A stretch of 41,539 bases of DNA from Roseburia sp. (GCA_022771695.1 JALEKJ010000039.1:1-41539); one strand, 5' to 3'; shown: positions 22,336-33,000, numbered from the stretch's first letter. The notes: generated by a model not told the origin, from the letters alone. A program made the numbers and translations.

Positions 22336-22914
22336 ATGGTATTACTGATTGATAATTATGACAGCTTTTCTTATAACCTCTACCAGGTGATTGGCACGTT
22401 GCAACCGGACATTCGGGTGATACGCAATGACGAGCTGACCGTGGAAGAAATCGAGGAACTTGCTCCCTCGCATATCGTCTTATCGCCGGGACCGGGAAAG
22501 CCGAAGGATGCGGGCATCTGTGAGGATGTGGTAAGAAGGTTCGGCGGCAAATTCCCAATCTTAGGCGTCTGCCTGGGGCATCAGGCAATCTGTGAGGCAT
22601 ACGGGGCGACGATTACCTATGCGGACCGGCTGATGCACGGAAAACAGTCCGAGATAACTATCGAGTCGGAAACCAAGCTGTTCCGGGGAATGGAGCGGCA
22701 GATAAAAGTGGCGAGATATCATTCGCTTGTGGCAGAAAAGAATACTATACCGGAGGAACTTCGGGTGACGGCAGTGACCAAAGAGGGCGAGATTATGGCA
22801 GTTGCACATAAAAAACATGACGTATACGGCGTACAGTTTCACCCGGAATCCATTTTGACGCCCGAAGGGAAACAGATGATAGCAAATTTTTTGGAGGTAT
22901 CGAACAATGATTAA
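22336..22914 (+). CDS. trpG: Anthranilate synthase component II (glutamine amidotransferase)
   Basis: 192 aa, class I glutamine amidotransferase. The nucleophile C79 lies in GVCLGHQ, the oxyanion-type loop is LSPGPGKP, and the His/Glu pair is in VQFHPES. ATG abuts the trpE stop, and the gene overlaps trpD by 8 nt. Small enough to be only the amidotransferase, not a TrpG-TrpD fusion. Confidence 0.97.
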   Translation: MVLLIDNYDSFSYNLYQVIGTLQPDIRVIRNDELTVEEIEELAPSHIVLSPGPGKPKDAGICEDVVRRFGGKFPILGVCLGHQAICEAYGATITYADRLMHGKQSEITIESETKLFRGMERQIKVARYHSLVAEKNTIPEELRVTAVTKEGEIMAVAHKKHDVYGVQFHPESILTPEGKQMIANFLEVSNND

Positions 22915-23923
22915 AGAGGCAATCGCAAAAGTAGTGAAAAACGAAGATTTAAGCGATGAGATGATGACACAGGTTATGAATGAGATTATGACCGGCGAGG
23001 CGACCGATGCACAGAAAGCATCCTTCCTCACTGCGATGAATATGAAGGGCGAGACGGTTGCGGAGATTACTGCCGCAGCAAAGGTAATGCGCGAACACTG
23101 TGAGCGCTTTTTAAACGATATGGATGTGCTTGAAATTGTAGGTACCGGTGGCGACGGTTCGAACAGTATCAACATTTCCACACTGGCATCCATCGTCGTG
23201 TCCGCAACAGGAATCCCGGTTGCCAAGCACGGAAACCGTGCAGCCTCCAGCAAGTGCGGAACGGCGGATTGCCTGGAAGCACTCGGTGTAAAAATAGATT
23301 TAGAGCCGGAGGAGAGTGCTGCGATATTAAAAGATTTAAACATCTGCTTTTTATTCGCACAGAAATATCACAAGGCAATGCGATTTGTCGGTGGTGTGCG
23401 CAAAGAGATGGGCGTGCGCACCCTGTTTAACTGTTTAGGGCCGCTTGCCAATCCGGCGGGTGCGAGCATGCAGCTTTTAGGCGTATACGGAAAGGACTTG
23501 GTAGAGCCCCTTGCAGAAGTGTTGGTGAACCTCGGTGTCAAAAGTGCCATGGTGGTGTACGGAGAGGACGGCATGGATGAAATCTCTTTAAGTGACAAAA
23601 CATTTGTCTGCGAGACTATCGGCGGAACCTTCAAAACATATGAGATTGCGCCGGAGGATTACGGATTCACCAGATGTAAAAAAGAGGACCTGGTCGGCGG
23701 GACACCGGAAGAAAATGCAGCAACGGTAAGACGTATTCTCGCGGGAGCGCAGGGACCGAAGACCGATGCGGTACTTTTAAATGCAGGCGCGGCGATTCAT
23801 ATCGCGGAAGGATGTTCCATTGAGGAGGGAATTGTGATTGCAAGAGAGGCAATCGCAAGCGGCAAAGCGTTAGCACAGTTAGAACGCTTCATAGAAGCAA
23901 GCAACAGAAAGGCGGCATCATGA
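22907..23923 (+). CDS. trpD: Anthranilate phosphoribosyltransferase
   Basis: 338 aa. It transfers the phosphoribosyl group from PRPP to anthranilate. The PRPP-binding [14 protein letters not shown], the [15 protein letters not shown] block and [18 protein letters not shown] are all present. Overlaps trpG by 8 nt and trpC by 4 nt. Confidence 0.97.
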   Translation: MIKEAIAKVVKNEDLSDEMMTQVMNEIMTGEATDAQKASFLTAMNMKGETVAEITAAAKVMREHCERFLNDMDVLEIVGTGGDGSNSINISTLASIVVSATGIPVAKHGNRAASSKCGTADCLEALGVKIDLEPEESAAILKDLNICFLFAQKYHKAMRFVGGVRKEMGVRTLFNCLGPLANPAGASMQLLGVYGKDLVEPLAEVLVNLGVKSAMVVYGEDGMDEISLSDKTFVCETIGGTFKTYEIAPEDYGFTRCKKEDLVGGTPEENAATVRRILAGAQGPKTDAVLLNAGAAIHIAEGCSIEEGIVIAREAIASGKALAQLERFIEASNRKAAS

Positions 23924-24747
23924 ACATACTGGAGGAGATTGCAGCAAAAAGAGCAGAGGACCTTGTAAGAAAAAAGCAGGAAATCCCTCTTGCAGTAGTA
24001 GAGAGGCAAGCGAAAAAGCTTGCAAAAACGGAGTTGGAATCACAGGGAAAATTCCCGTTTCCTTTTCGGGAAAGTTTGAAAAAAGGACAAAATCCTGCAG
24101 GGGAGAGCATGCGCTTTATTTGTGAGGTAAAGAAAGCATCCCCTTCCAAAGGCATCATTGCAGAGGAATTTCCGTATCTTGTAATTGCCGGGGAATATGA
24201 GCAGGCAGGTGCGGCGGCAATATCCGTGTTGACGGAGCCGCACTACTTTTTAGGGAGCGATGATTACTTAAAAGAGATTGCAGCGCAGGTAAAAATACCG
24301 GTGTTGCGCAAGGATTTCACGATAGATGCTTATCAGATTTATGAGGCGAAGCTGCTCGGCGCTTCGGCAGTGTTATTAATCTGTGCACTGCTTGAGGATG
24401 CAAAACTGAAAGAATTTATTGAAACAGCACATGAGCTTGGCTTATCTGCGTTGGTGGAGGCGCATGACGAGACGGAGGTACAAAGAGCGGTTGCGGCAGG
24501 TGCGCAGATTATCGGCGTAAATAACCGAAACCTGAAAGATTTTACCGTGGATATCAGAAACAGTGTGCACTTAAGAGCGCTTGCGCCCAAGGGTTGCCTG
24601 TTTGTCGCGGAGAGCGGCATCAAAACAGCGGAGGATGTTGCAATGCTAAAAGAAAACGGTGTGGATGCGGTATTGATTGGGGAAACCTTGATGCGCGCGT
24701 CAGACAAACGTGCCATGCTGCAGGAATTAGGGGGCAGCATTGTATGA
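23920..24747 (+). CDS. trpC: Indole-3-glycerol-phosphate synthase
   Basis: 275 aa, slightly longer than usual because of a ~10-residue longer N-terminal region. TIM-barrel enzyme that closes the indole ring. [13 protein letters not shown] carries the catalytic Glu and Lys; VLRKDFTID and [10 protein letters not shown] are further active-site strands; VAESGI and VLIGETLM form the phosphate site. ATGA overlaps on both sides. Confidence 0.96.
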   Translation: MNILEEIAAKRAEDLVRKKQEIPLAVVERQAKKLAKTELESQGKFPFPFRESLKKGQNPAGESMRFICEVKKASPSKGIIAEEFPYLVIAGEYEQAGAAAISVLTEPHYFLGSDDYLKEIAAQVKIPVLRKDFTIDAYQIYEAKLLGASAVLLICALLEDAKLKEFIETAHELGLSALVEAHDETEVQRAVAAGAQIIGVNNRNLKDFTVDIRNSVHLRALAPKGCLFVAESGIKTAEDVAMLKENGVDAVLIGETLMRASDKRAMLQELGGSIV

Positions 24748-25460
24748 CGAAGATAAAGATTTGCGGGTTGCGCCGGGAAGAAGACATCTCTTATGTCAAT
24801 GAATGTCTGCCGGACTATGTAGGATTTGTCTTTGCAAAAGGAAAGCGAACCGTGGCAAAAGAGACGGCAGCGCATCTTCGAAAGTTGCTTGCACCGCAGA
24901 TTGTCCCGGTCGGGGTCTTTGTGAATGAGGAGATAGAAATGATTGCCCGGTTGGTACGGGAGGGCATCATTGATGCCGTTCAGCTTCATGGGGACGAGGA
25001 CGCTGCGTATATCAGAAAGCTTCGGGAAAACATAATCAATGATGTAACAGAAGAACGAGGAGCAAATGGAGACGCGGCAAAGAGCCACTCGATTATCAAG
25101 GCGGTTCGCGTTGCCACGCAGGAGGATGTGCTTGGCTGCGAGGCGATACCGGCAGACTACCTGCTGTTTGATACACGTATGCAGGGTGAATACGGTGGAA
25201 GCGGCAGGAAGTTTGACTGGAAACTGATAAAAAATGTGAAACGCCCATACTTTTTGGCAGGGGGAATCGGAGAAGACAACGTTTGTGGGGCAGTGGAAAG
25301 ATTGGCACCCTATGCGATTGATGTCAGCAGCGGCGTGGAAACGGACGGATATAAGGACAGAACGAAAATTTTAAATATGGTAGAGAAAGTAAGAGGAGGA
25401 CGCACATGGAAAAGGGAAGATACGGAAAACACGGCGGACAGTATATACCGGAAACGCTGA
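24744..25460 (+). CDS. trpF: Phosphoribosylanthranilate isomerase
   Basis: 238 aa from ATG 24744, which overlaps the trpC stop (ATGA). Catalytic C7 is in [10 protein letters not shown] and the general acid is in [18 protein letters not shown] and [11 protein letters not shown] form the phosphate site. Oddity: after the usual family end (VEKVRGG) the frame runs on about 20 residues into trpB, giving a 55-nt overlap that includes the trpB ribosome site. This probably reflects loss of the old stop codon. Confidence 0.93.
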   Translation: MTKIKICGLRREEDISYVNECLPDYVGFVFAKGKRTVAKETAAHLRKLLAPQIVPVGVFVNEEIEMIARLVREGIIDAVQLHGDEDAAYIRKLRENIINDVTEERGANGDAAKSHSIIKAVRVATQEDVLGCEAIPADYLLFDTRMQGEYGGSGRKFDWKLIKNVKRPYFLAGGIGEDNVCGAVERLAPYAIDVSSGVETDGYKDRTKILNMVEKVRGGRTWKREDTENTADSIYRKR

Positions 25461-26590
25461 TGAACGAAATCATAAAGCTGGAAGAAGCTTACGAATTTTA
25501 TAAAAAGGACCCCGAATTCAATGCAGAATTAGACAAACTTTTGGCGGAATACGCCGGCAGACCGTCGCTGCTTTATTATGCGGAGAAGATGACGAAGGAT
25601 TTAGGCGGTGCAAAGATTTATTTTAAGCGTGAGGATTTAAACCATACCGGTTCGCACAAGATTAACAACGTGCTGGGACAGGTGCTTATGGCAAAAAAGA
25701 TGGGAAAGACCAGAGTGATTGCCGAGACCGGTGCAGGACAACACGGTGTGGCAACGGCGACGGCAGCGGCATTGCTCGGACTTGAGTGCGAGATTTTTAT
25801 GGGAAAAGAGGACACGATACGGCAGGCATTAAACGTCTATCGTATGGAGCTTCTCGGTGCGAAGGTACACGCGGTGGAGAGCGGCACGATGACACTGAAA
25901 GACGCGGTAAACGAATGTATGCGGGAGTGGACGAAACGCGTGGATGACACACATTATGTGCTGGGTTCTGTGATGGGACCGCATCCGTTCCCGATGATTG
26001 TGCGGGATTTCCAGAGTGTCATCAGCCGCGAAGCGCGGGCACAGATATTGGAAAAGGAAGGGAAGCTTCCCGATGTTGTTATGGCTTGTGTCGGCGGCGG
26101 AAGCAACGCGATGGGAATGTTTTATGAATTTATTCCGGATGAATCTGTGCAGTTGATTGGCTGTGAGGCGGCAGGGCTCGGAATTGACACGGAGAAACAT
26201 GCAGCGACCATTGCCAAGGGAACCGAAGGGATTTTCCATGGTATGCAGTCCTATTTTTGCCAGGATAAGTACGGACAGATTGCGCCGGTATACTCTATTT
26301 CAGCCGGATTGGACTATCCGGGCATCGGTCCGGAGCATGCGAATCTTCATGACACCGGCAGAGCCCAGTATGTACCGGTCACGGACGAAGAGGCGGTGCA
26401 GGCATTTGAGTACATCGCAAAGACAGAGGGCATTATTGCAGCGATTGAAAGTTCCCACGCGGTAGCGCATCTGATGAAGATTGCGCCGACAATGAATAAG
26501 AATCAGATTGTTATCTGTTGCCTGTCCGGACGCGGCGACAAGGATGTAGCGGCGATAGCGAGATATAGAGGGGTGAATTTATATGAGTAA
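25406..26590 (+). CDS. trpB: Tryptophan synthase beta chain
   Basis: 394 aa. It joins indole and serine to make tryptophan with PLP. The PLP lysine K85 is in [10 protein letters not shown]; the ETGAGQHG loop and the phosphate-binding [10 protein letters not shown] are intact. AGAGGAGG lies just upstream inside trpF. Overlaps trpA by 8 nt, as is common for the alpha-beta pair. Confidence 0.98.
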   Translation: MEKGRYGKHGGQYIPETLMNEIIKLEEAYEFYKKDPEFNAELDKLLAEYAGRPSLLYYAEKMTKDLGGAKIYFKREDLNHTGSHKINNVLGQVLMAKKMGKTRVIAETGAGQHGVATATAAALLGLECEIFMGKEDTIRQALNVYRMELLGAKVHAVESGTMTLKDAVNECMREWTKRVDDTHYVLGSVMGPHPFPMIVRDFQSVISREARAQILEKEGKLPDVVMACVGGGSNAMGMFYEFIPDESVQLIGCEAAGLGIDTEKHAATIAKGTEGIFHGMQSYFCQDKYGQIAPVYSISAGLDYPGIGPEHANLHDTGRAQYVPVTDEEAVQAFEYIAKTEGIIAAIESSHAVAHLMKIAPTMNKNQIVICCLSGRGDKDVAAIARYRGVNLYE

Positions 26591-27356
26591 GATACGAGAG
26601 GCATTTGAAAACAAAAAAGCGTTTGTGGGATTTTTGACGGCGGGAGATCCGTCTTTAGAAAAGACAGAAGAATATATTATGGAAATGGAGCGCGCGGGAG
26701 CATCGATTATTGAAATCGGGATCCCTTTTTCGGACCCGATTGCGGAGGGACCGGTTATTCAGGATGCCAATGTCCGTGCTTTGTCGGCGCTCGGCGGCTG
26801 CAACACCGACATGGTATTTGCGATGGTAGAGCGTGTGCGCGCGAAGGTGTCCGTACCGCTCGTATTCCTGACATACTTAAATCCGGTTTTCCGGTATGGC
26901 TATGAGGCATTTTGTAAACGTTGCAAAGAGGTAGGAATTGACGGGCTTATCATTCCGGATATGCCGTATGAGGAGCGCGGGGAACTAGAAAGCGTTGCAG
27001 AGGCATATGGGGTGGATCTCATCACACTGATTGCGCCGACGAGCCGGGAACGCATACAGATGCTTGCAAAAAATGCAAAAGGCTATATTTATCTGGTCTC
27101 GTCCATGGGAGTAACCGGAGTGAGAAGCGAAATCACTACGGATATTGCAGAGATGGTGGAACAGATACGTGCGGTGTCTGACACACCGATTGCAGTCGGA
27201 TTTGGAATCAGTACGCCCGAGCAGGCGAGAATGTATAGCGAGACGGCAGACGGAGTCATTGTCGGAAGCGCGATTGTGAAATTGATTGCAGCCCACGGCA
27301 TGGATGCCGGCAAACCGGTGTATGAATATGTAAAGTCCATGGTGGACGCCATATAG
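26583..27356 (+). CDS. trpA: Tryptophan synthase alpha chain
   Basis: 257 aa. It cleaves indole-glycerol phosphate and channels indole to TrpB. The catalytic Glu is E44 in [10 protein letters not shown]. The second acid, Asp60 in Salmonella (ADGP), is Glu here (AEGP, E55), a conservative variant that I recall in other Firmicutes. The phosphate site ([15 protein letters not shown]) is normal. Last gene of the trp operon, followed within 6 nt by a strong terminator. Confidence 0.97.
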   Translation: MSKIREAFENKKAFVGFLTAGDPSLEKTEEYIMEMERAGASIIEIGIPFSDPIAEGPVIQDANVRALSALGGCNTDMVFAMVERVRAKVSVPLVFLTYLNPVFRYGYEAFCKRCKEVGIDGLIIPDMPYEERGELESVAEAYGVDLITLIAPTSRERIQMLAKNAKGYIYLVSSMGVTGVRSEITTDIAEMVEQIRAVSDTPIAVGFGISTPEQARMYSETADGVIVGSAIVKLIAAHGMDAGKPVYEYVKSMVDAI

Positions 27357-27361
27357 AATGA

Positions 27362-27395
27362 AAAAAGCTGCCGAAAATATTTTCGGCAGCTTTTT
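27362..27395. terminator. Two-way terminator between trpA and the convergent GltD-like gene
   Basis: AAAAAGCTGCCGAAAAT (27362-27378) and ATTTTCGGCAGCTTTTT (27379-27395) are exact complements with T runs on both strands. It ends the trp operon and the minus-strand gene whose stop codon is at its edge. Confidence 0.92.
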
Positions 27396-28626
27396 ATACA
27401 GCTTCTGTCAGACTCTGCATATATTCATGCATAGATTCGGCTACAATTTTACTGTGCGCGACAGCTTCCACGACTGTGCGGGCACCGTTTACCACATCTC
27501 CGGAAGCGAAGATGCCGGGGCGGCTGGTGTGACCTGTCTCATCCGCGACAAGAAGACCGCGCTCATTGGCAACCAGACCGGTCGTTGTGTCTACGATGCG
27601 GTTCTGTGGTCCCTGGCTGATGGAAATGATGACACTGTCTGCCTGGTAAAGCGTTTCGGAGTCTGGCACATCTGTAAATGAGCCGTCCTCATTTTCGATA
27701 ATATCTTTAAAGATAACCCCGTCGTCTGTAATTTCAACGGGAGCCTTGTTATAAGCAAACTGCACGCCTTCCAGTTGCGCATAGCTGAATTCGTGCTGAC
27801 TTGCGGCAACCTTTTTTGTCAGAGAAAAACAGGTCAGATAGCGCACACCTTTGCGGATGGCAGTTCGTGCGACATCCATTGCGGCGTTTCCGGCACCGAT
27901 GACAATGACGCGCTCGCCTAAAGAGTAGCTGTCCGGATTGTTTAGGTAGTTGATGCCAAAATGCACATGTCCGAGTGTCTCACCTTTGATGTGGAGTGTA
28001 TTCGGCTTCCAGACGCCTGTGCCGACAAAAATGGATTTGTATCCATCACGGAACAGATCGTCAATTCCGATGGCGCTTCCGATATGTGTATTCGGACGGA
28101 ACTTGATTCCCTTTAAATCGATGTGACGGTATTTGATATCATCCAATACGGATTTTGGAAGGCGAAATTCCGGGATACCATAGCGAAGCACTCCGCCAAT
28201 CCGGTCCTTGCCCTCGAAAATTGTCACATCATAGCCATAACGGGCAAGGATGATTGCGATGGTAAGCCCGGCAGGACCGGAACCGATGATTGCAACTTTC
28301 GTGCCGTTTGACGGTGCGGGACCGTTGGTCATCTTATTTGCATAGGTGGTAGATATATAATTCTCGATGGTAGAAAAGTGAACCGGTGCGCCCTTTTTGC
28401 CCAATACGCAGTGCCCTTCACACTGGTTTTCGTGGTTGCAGACAAGACTGCAGACCGTAGTCAGTGGATTGTTCTCAAAGAGCATTTTCCCGGCATCATC
28501 CAGTTTGTTTTCTTTCAGTAAACGGATAACTTCCGGAATGGGGGTGTTGATGGGACAGCCTTTCTGACACTGCGGTACCTTACAGCCTAGGCAGCGGTTG
28601 GCTTCGTCCATAACGTGTAATGCCAT
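27394..28626 (-). CDS. GltD-like NAD(P)-dependent flavin oxidoreductase
   Basis: 410 aa. It resembles the small subunit of glutamate synthase and related NAD(P)H:acceptor flavoproteins. N-terminal cysteines (RCLGCKVPQCQKGCP, then VCNHENQCEGHC) would hold Fe-S clusters; IGSGPAGL is the FAD loop; VIGAGNAAMDVART is the NAD(P) loop; the FASGDVVNGARTVVEA block near the C-terminus is typical. The large glutamate synthase subunit is absent from this window, so it may act alone or with a partner elsewhere. GGAGG lies 7-8 nt before its ATG on the minus strand. Confidence 0.85.
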   Translation of the reverse strand: MALHVMDEANRCLGCKVPQCQKGCPINTPIPEVIRLLKENKLDDAGKMLFENNPLTTVCSLVCNHENQCEGHCVLGKKGAPVHFSTIENYISTTYANKMTNGPAPSNGTKVAIIGSGPAGLTIAIILARYGYDVTIFEGKDRIGGVLRYGIPEFRLPKSVLDDIKYRHIDLKGIKFRPNTHIGSAIGIDDLFRDGYKSIFVGTGVWKPNTLHIKGETLGHVHFGINYLNNPDSYSLGERVIVIGAGNAAMDVARTAIRKGVRYLTCFSLTKKVAASQHEFSYAQLEGVQFAYNKAPVEITDDGVIFKDIIENEDGSFTDVPDSETLYQADSVIISISQGPQNRIVDTTTGLVANERGLLVADETGHTSRPGIFASGDVVNGARTVVEAVAHSKIVAESMHEYMQSLTEAV

Positions 28627-28843
28627 AATAAATCCTCCATAAATGCTGATAATTGTTTGCTATGTCAGTCTAACATAATTACTTATGCCAAGCTATATTT
28701 TTTATGATAGTATGCAATAAAAAACATAGCTTTATCAAAAAGTAAAAAAAATACACTATTTCTAAAAAAAAATCAATTTAAGTACTCTTGACAGTTCCTT
28801 ATAATAACCATAAAAATAGAACAAGGAAACTGGGGGTATTGTC

Positions 28844-31528
28844 ATGCAATACGAATATTTGGACAATCATGGAACTTTTCGTTTGGAACATCCGGAACAG
28901 ACAAGTTATCTATATTTTCCGATTGCGAACGAGAGTGGATTAAAGAGCAGCGTAACGCCGCTTCTTGGCGGAGATGCCAAGGAAGGACAGAATACATTTC
29001 TTTTACAGCCGGTGAGCAGTGAGGAATTACATAATAACCGCAGCACCAGAAATTTCTGGTGCCGTATCAAAGGAAAGGGCATCTGGTCAGCGACCGGAGC
29101 ATCCGCAGAGCAGGAAGCAAACCGCTTCGGCACGGAAAAAGAAGGCTGTGTGCTAGAAGCAGGGCTGATGTGGCAGAAGCTTATCCGTACATCGAAGGAA
29201 AACGGATTGCGTGCGGAGGTGACATCCTTCGTGCCGGTCGGAATGCAGAAGTTAGAACTGATGGTGGTGACGCTTACAAACCCCGGAGAGGAGAATATAG
29301 AGTTGACACCGATAGCAGCGATTCCACTGTTTGCACGTTCTGCGGACAATATTCGCGACCATAGACACGTGACATCCCTGTTGCACCGCATTGCAGTAAA
29401 AGAAGAAGGAATTTTCGTGACACCGACCTTGACCTTCGATGAGCGTGGGCACAAAGAAAACAGCTTGGTATACGGCGTGATGGGATTTGCCGAAGACGGA
29501 AAGACGGCACAGAAATTTCATCCGGTTGTGGAGGACTTTATTGGCGAGGGCGGAAGCTTTTTGAATCCGGAGGCAGTACGCTGCGATATCAAAGGGTATC
29601 AGCCGGGCGATAGCGTGGATGGTTACGAGGCAATGGGCGGCATCGAGTTTGCGGAGATTTCGCTTGCACCGGGAGCAAGTGCAACGTATATCGTGCAGCT
29701 TGGAATCGGAGCAAGCGACGAGGAACTTTTGACTGCCGGAAACAAATATAAGACAAAGGATGCCGTAGAGCAGGCACTTGCAGAGACAAAGGCATATTGG
29801 ATTGCGGGCAATAACGTGGCATATGAGACGGCGGACAAGAGGTTCGACCAGTGGATGTATTGGGTGGATTTTCAGCCGGTACTTCGCCGTATTTACGGCT
29901 GCTCCTTCCTTCCACATCACGATTACGGCAAAGGCGGCAGAGGTTGGCGAGACCTCTGGCAGGATTGTCTGGCGCTTCTTGTCATGAACCCAAGCGGTGT
30001 GCGCCAGATGCTCTTAGACAACTTTGAGGGTGTGCGTATGGACGGAAGCAACGCGACCATTATCGGAAGCAAGCAGGGAGAATTTATCGCAGACCGCAAT
30101 AACATTACAAGAGTTTGGATGGATCATGGAGTATGGCCATTGATGACGACGGAACTCTACATTCGGCAGACCGGGGATATTGGAATTTTGCAGAATGAGA
30201 TGCCGTACTTTAAAGAACGCCAGATTTTCCGTGGGGAGAAGAAGGATGACGATTGGGATGTGGCGCAGGGAAATCGCCTGCGCAAAGCGGACGGCGAAAT
30301 ATACTGCGGAAGCGTGTTAGAGCATTTGCTGGTACAGCACTTGACGGCTTTCTATGATGTGGGAGTGCATAATACCATTCGCTTACGCGGTGCGGACTGG
30401 AACGATGCCATTGATATGGCGGCAGAGCAGGGAGAGAGTGTTGCGTTTACGGCGGCATATGCAGGTAACCTTGAGACCTTGGCAGACCTTGTAAGGCGTC
30501 AGAAAGAGGATTGCGGCGTTGCAGAAATTAGACTGGCGAGAGAACTGATGCCGCTTCTCCAAAAGGATCATAAGCTTTATGCAGATGTACAGGCAAAGAG
30601 GGAGCTGCTTGAACGCTACTGTGAAGCATGTAAAAATCGCCTGTCAGGAGAGAGCTGCACGATTGCGGCAGAGGAATTGACGGATGTGTTGACGGCTATG
30701 GCAAAATGGATGAAAGAGCATATCCGCAAGCAGGAGTGGGTTGGCGATAAAAATGGTATGCATTGGTACAACGGCTACTATGATAATCATGGCAGACAGG
30801 TGGAGGGCGAATTTAATGAGGTTCGCATGATGCTCACCAGCCAGGTATTTACTGTAATGTCCGGTGTGGCAACCGACGAGCAGACAGCAGAGATTGTACA
30901 GGCGGTGGATAAATACCTGTATGATGAGAAAATTGGTGGATATCGCCTTAACACGGACTTCCATGAGTTGAAGTTAGACATGGGGCGTATGTTTGGATTT
31001 GCTTACGGGCATAAAGAAAATGGTGCAGTGTTCTGCCACATGGCGGTGATGTATGCAAATGCACTGTATCAGCGCGGATTTGTCAAGGAAGGACACAAGG
31101 TGATTGACGCATTATACCGCCATGGAAGCGACTTTGAGAAGAGCCGTATCTATCCGGGAATCCCGGAGTACTTTAACCAGCGCGGCAGAGGAATGTATCA
31201 TTATCTGACCGGTGCGGCAAGTTGGCTGATGCTTACGACCTTGACAGAAATGTTTGGAGTGAAAGGAGCATACGGAAAAGTACGGCTTGAGCCAAAACTT
31301 TTGGCAGAGCAGTTCGACGCGCAGGGAGATATCAGCGTGGAATGTGTGCTTATGGAGAAAAAGCTTCATGTGATATATCACAATCCAAAGCATTTGGAAT
31401 ATGGCGCATACAAAATTGCAGCAGTAACGGTAAACGGACAGCTTCAGGAAATCAGAGCGAGAAGCTGTGAGATTGCAACAGACACGCTTTCTGAGGATAA
31501 GAATCGGATAGAGGTAATGCTCGTTTAA
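28844..31528 (+). CDS. GH94-like glycoside phosphorylase
   Basis: 894 aa, cytoplasmic (no signal peptide seen). It resembles GH94 beta-glucoside phosphorylases, which split beta-glucosides with phosphate. The DYGKGGRGWRDLWQD block at ~364-378 and RGADWNDAIDM (D518 as the likely general acid) are the family's central segments; an N-terminal beta-sandwich precedes the helical barrel. Cellobiose phosphorylases are about 800 aa, so this is a longer type; beta-1,2-oligoglucan or another linkage is possible, but the substrate cannot be read from the sequence. No transporter lies beside it. GGGGG near 28831 serves as ribosome site. Confidence 0.8.
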   Translation: MQYEYLDNHGTFRLEHPEQTSYLYFPIANESGLKSSVTPLLGGDAKEGQNTFLLQPVSSEELHNNRSTRNFWCRIKGKGIWSATGASAEQEANRFGTEKEGCVLEAGLMWQKLIRTSKENGLRAEVTSFVPVGMQKLELMVVTLTNPGEENIELTPIAAIPLFARSADNIRDHRHVTSLLHRIAVKEEGIFVTPTLTFDERGHKENSLVYGVMGFAEDGKTAQKFHPVVEDFIGEGGSFLNPEAVRCDIKGYQPGDSVDGYEAMGGIEFAEISLAPGASATYIVQLGIGASDEELLTAGNKYKTKDAVEQALAETKAYWIAGNNVAYETADKRFDQWMYWVDFQPVLRRIYGCSFLPHHDYGKGGRGWRDLWQDCLALLVMNPSGVRQMLLDNFEGVRMDGSNATIIGSKQGEFIADRNNITRVWMDHGVWPLMTTELYIRQTGDIGILQNEMPYFKERQIFRGEKKDDDWDVAQGNRLRKADGEIYCGSVLEHLLVQHLTAFYDVGVHNTIRLRGADWNDAIDMAAEQGESVAFTAAYAGNLETLADLVRRQKEDCGVAEIRLARELMPLLQKDHKLYADVQAKRELLERYCEACKNRLSGESCTIAAEELTDVLTAMAKWMKEHIRKQEWVGDKNGMHWYNGYYDNHGRQVEGEFNEVRMMLTSQVFTVMSGVATDEQTAEIVQAVDKYLYDEKIGGYRLNTDFHELKLDMGRMFGFAYGHKENGAVFCHMAVMYANALYQRGFVKEGHKVIDALYRHGSDFEKSRIYPGIPEYFNQRGRGMYHYLTGAASWLMLTTLTEMFGVKGAYGKVRLEPKLLAEQFDAQGDISVECVLMEKKLHVIYHNPKHLEYGAYKIAAVTVNGQLQEIRARSCEIATDTLSEDKNRIEVMLV

Positions 31529-31581
31529 GGCGGCAGAATTGTGCCGGCATGCGACGATAAGTAAGAAATAGGAGTAAAGAT

Positions 31582-31980
31582 ATGGATATTGAAATAAAAG
31601 AACATACGGCACCGGGTTATGCGCCGGTCATTGATTACGAGAGTTGGAGAGTGGCGGTTTTAAATGACTGTGAAGAGCTTGAGGTGCCAAAGCTTAAAAC
31701 AATGCAGAAGCACTTGCTCAGCGATGAGGTATTTGTCCTATTAAAAGGAAGTGTCACGCTGTTTATGGGCGGCTGCGGAGACTCTGTGGGAAAAATTCGG
31801 AGCGTAACATTGGAACCTTATAAATGTTATAATGTAAAGGCAGGTGTCTGGCATACACATACACTGGCACCGGGGAGCAGTGTGTTGATTGTGGAGAACC
31901 GGGACACCTGTGATGCAAATTCGCCGACGGTTAAACTGAATGAGCGACAGATAGAGGAGCTGCGCGCATGTGTCGACTAA
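31582..31980 (+). CDS. Small cupin-fold protein
   Basis: 132 aa. The pattern of beta strands and short motifs (VFVLLKGSVTLFMGG, then a turn and VKAGVWHTHTLAPGS) matches the cupin barrel. The two histidines of WHTHT could bind a metal; the first cupin motif lacks the usual HxH, so it may be a non-catalytic sugar binder. It sits 53 nt after the phosphorylase gene and ends in a strong terminator, so both probably form one transcript. Function unknown. Confidence 0.65.
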   Translation: MDIEIKEHTAPGYAPVIDYESWRVAVLNDCEELEVPKLKTMQKHLLSDEVFVLLKGSVTLFMGGCGDSVGKIRSVTLEPYKCYNVKAGVWHTHTLAPGSSVLIVENRDTCDANSPTVKLNERQIEELRACVD

Positions 31981-32012
31981 GAAACAGAAGCATAAAAGAA
32001 TAAATACATAAA

Positions 32013-32071
32013 AGAATGCACGAAAACCAGAAGCTTTCGCAGGAAGAGAGCTTCCCGTGCATTCTTTTTTT
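32013..32071 (+). terminator. Terminator after the cupin gene
   Basis: AGAATGCACG (32013-32022) pairs with CGTGCATTCT (32056-32065), with an inner GAAGCT/AGCTTC stem, followed by TTTTTTT. Confidence 0.85.
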
Positions 32072-32081
32072 GTTTTTTGGC

Positions 32082-32108
32082 TAAGGAAAAGGAAAAAACA
32101 TCCGATAT
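32082..32108 (+). promoter_or_regulatory. Sigma-D (FliA-type) promoter of the flagellar operon
   Basis: TAAG (32082-32085), 16-nt spacer, CCGATAT (32102-32108). This matches the TAAA-N15/16-GCCGATAT consensus of the flagellar sigma factor. It lies 44 nt before flgM. Confidence 0.75.
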
Positions 32109-32151
32109 AAGAACTAGAAAGTTTATTTCAAGGAAGAAAGGAGATGCCATT

Positions 32152-32433
32152 ATGCGTATAGAAGCTTATAATCAGGTGGCGCAGATCTATAAGGCAAACC
32201 AGATTGCCGGGACAGCCAAGACTGCTAAAACAGGTGCCGGTCGTGATGAAGTGCAGATTTCTGCATTCGGACGTGATTATCAGATTGCAAAGCAGGCAGT
32301 GGCAGATGCTTCAGATATCAGGGAAGAGAAGGTCGCAGAAATTGCGGCGAAAGTGAACTCCGGTAACTACGATGTAAGTGTAGAGGACTTCGCGGGCAAA
32401 CTGTTGGAGAACTATCATTCATTTACGATGTAA
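32152..32433 (+). CDS. flgM: Anti-sigma-28 factor FlgM
   Basis: 93 aa from ATG 32152, with AAAGGAG (32137-32143) 8 nt upstream. FlgM holds the flagellar sigma factor inactive until the hook is complete. The C-terminal segment DIREEKVAEIAAKVNSGNY and the following helix match the sigma-binding part of the family; the N-terminus is low-complexity and unfolded-looking, as usual. It is the first gene of the sigma-D operon, so it feeds back on its own transcription. Confidence 0.9.
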   Translation: MRIEAYNQVAQIYKANQIAGTAKTAKTGAGRDEVQISAFGRDYQIAKQAVADASDIREEKVAEIAAKVNSGNYDVSVEDFAGKLLENYHSFTM

Positions 32434-32472
32434 TCAGGATATAGAAACTGATATGAGAAGTGAGGGCGTGCT

Positions 32473-32985
32473 GTGGCTAGTTTAATGCAAGAACTTTTAG
32501 AAGTCTTAGAACAAGAAGAAAAACAGTATGAAAAGCTGATTGAACTTAATGATATTAAGCGGGATTCTGTCATCAAGGCGAATATTGACGAGTTGGGAAA
32601 GGTAACAACCCAGGAGCAGGAAATCGCAAGTGTCCTGTTAAATCTCTCTAATAAGCGTGGAGGGATTCTTAATGACATGGCGACGGTTCTTGGCAAGGAG
32701 CCGAAAGATATGACAATCAATAAAATGATTGGATACCTTGAGAGCCAGCCGGAGGAACAGAAACTGTTAATTGAACGAAGAGACAGGCTTTTAGAAGTGG
32801 GTACACAGATGCGTATGCTGAACCAGCAGAACGAAGCCCTTTTGAATCAGGCACTGGAAATGGTGGAATTTGACCTTACGTTGCTAAGAAGCATGAGGCA
32901 GGCACCGGAGACGGCCAACTATAATAGGAATGCCTATAACACAGGCGACCTGCTTGGCAGCAGTGGGTTTGATGCGAAGCAATAA
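32473..32985 (+). CDS. flgN: FlgN-type export chaperone
   Basis: 170 aa, GTG start with TGAGGG (32461-32466) 6 nt upstream. It is almost wholly helical and coiled-coil, rich in Glu, Gln and Leu. FlgN binds FlgK and FlgL before their export; both are encoded next. The identification rests on size, helical pattern and position between flgM and flgK. Confidence 0.85.
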   Translation: MASLMQELLEVLEQEEKQYEKLIELNDIKRDSVIKANIDELGKVTTQEQEIASVLLNLSNKRGGILNDMATVLGKEPKDMTINKMIGYLESQPEEQKLLIERRDRLLEVGTQMRMLNQQNEALLNQALEMVEFDLTLLRSMRQAPETANYNRNAYNTGDLLGSSGFDAKQ

Positions 32986-33000
32986 GAGGAGGAATCTACC

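Noticed and set aside
21277-23343. Long minus-strand frames (232 and 260 aa) inside trpE and trpG-trpD
   Set aside because: Antisense to intact trp genes, no ribosome sites or domains.
28788-28805. TTGACA and TATAAT upstream of the GH94-like gene
   Set aside because: Only 6 nt separate the boxes, so they cannot work together as one promoter. TTGACA with TAAAAA at 28811 has a 17-nt spacer but a poor -10.
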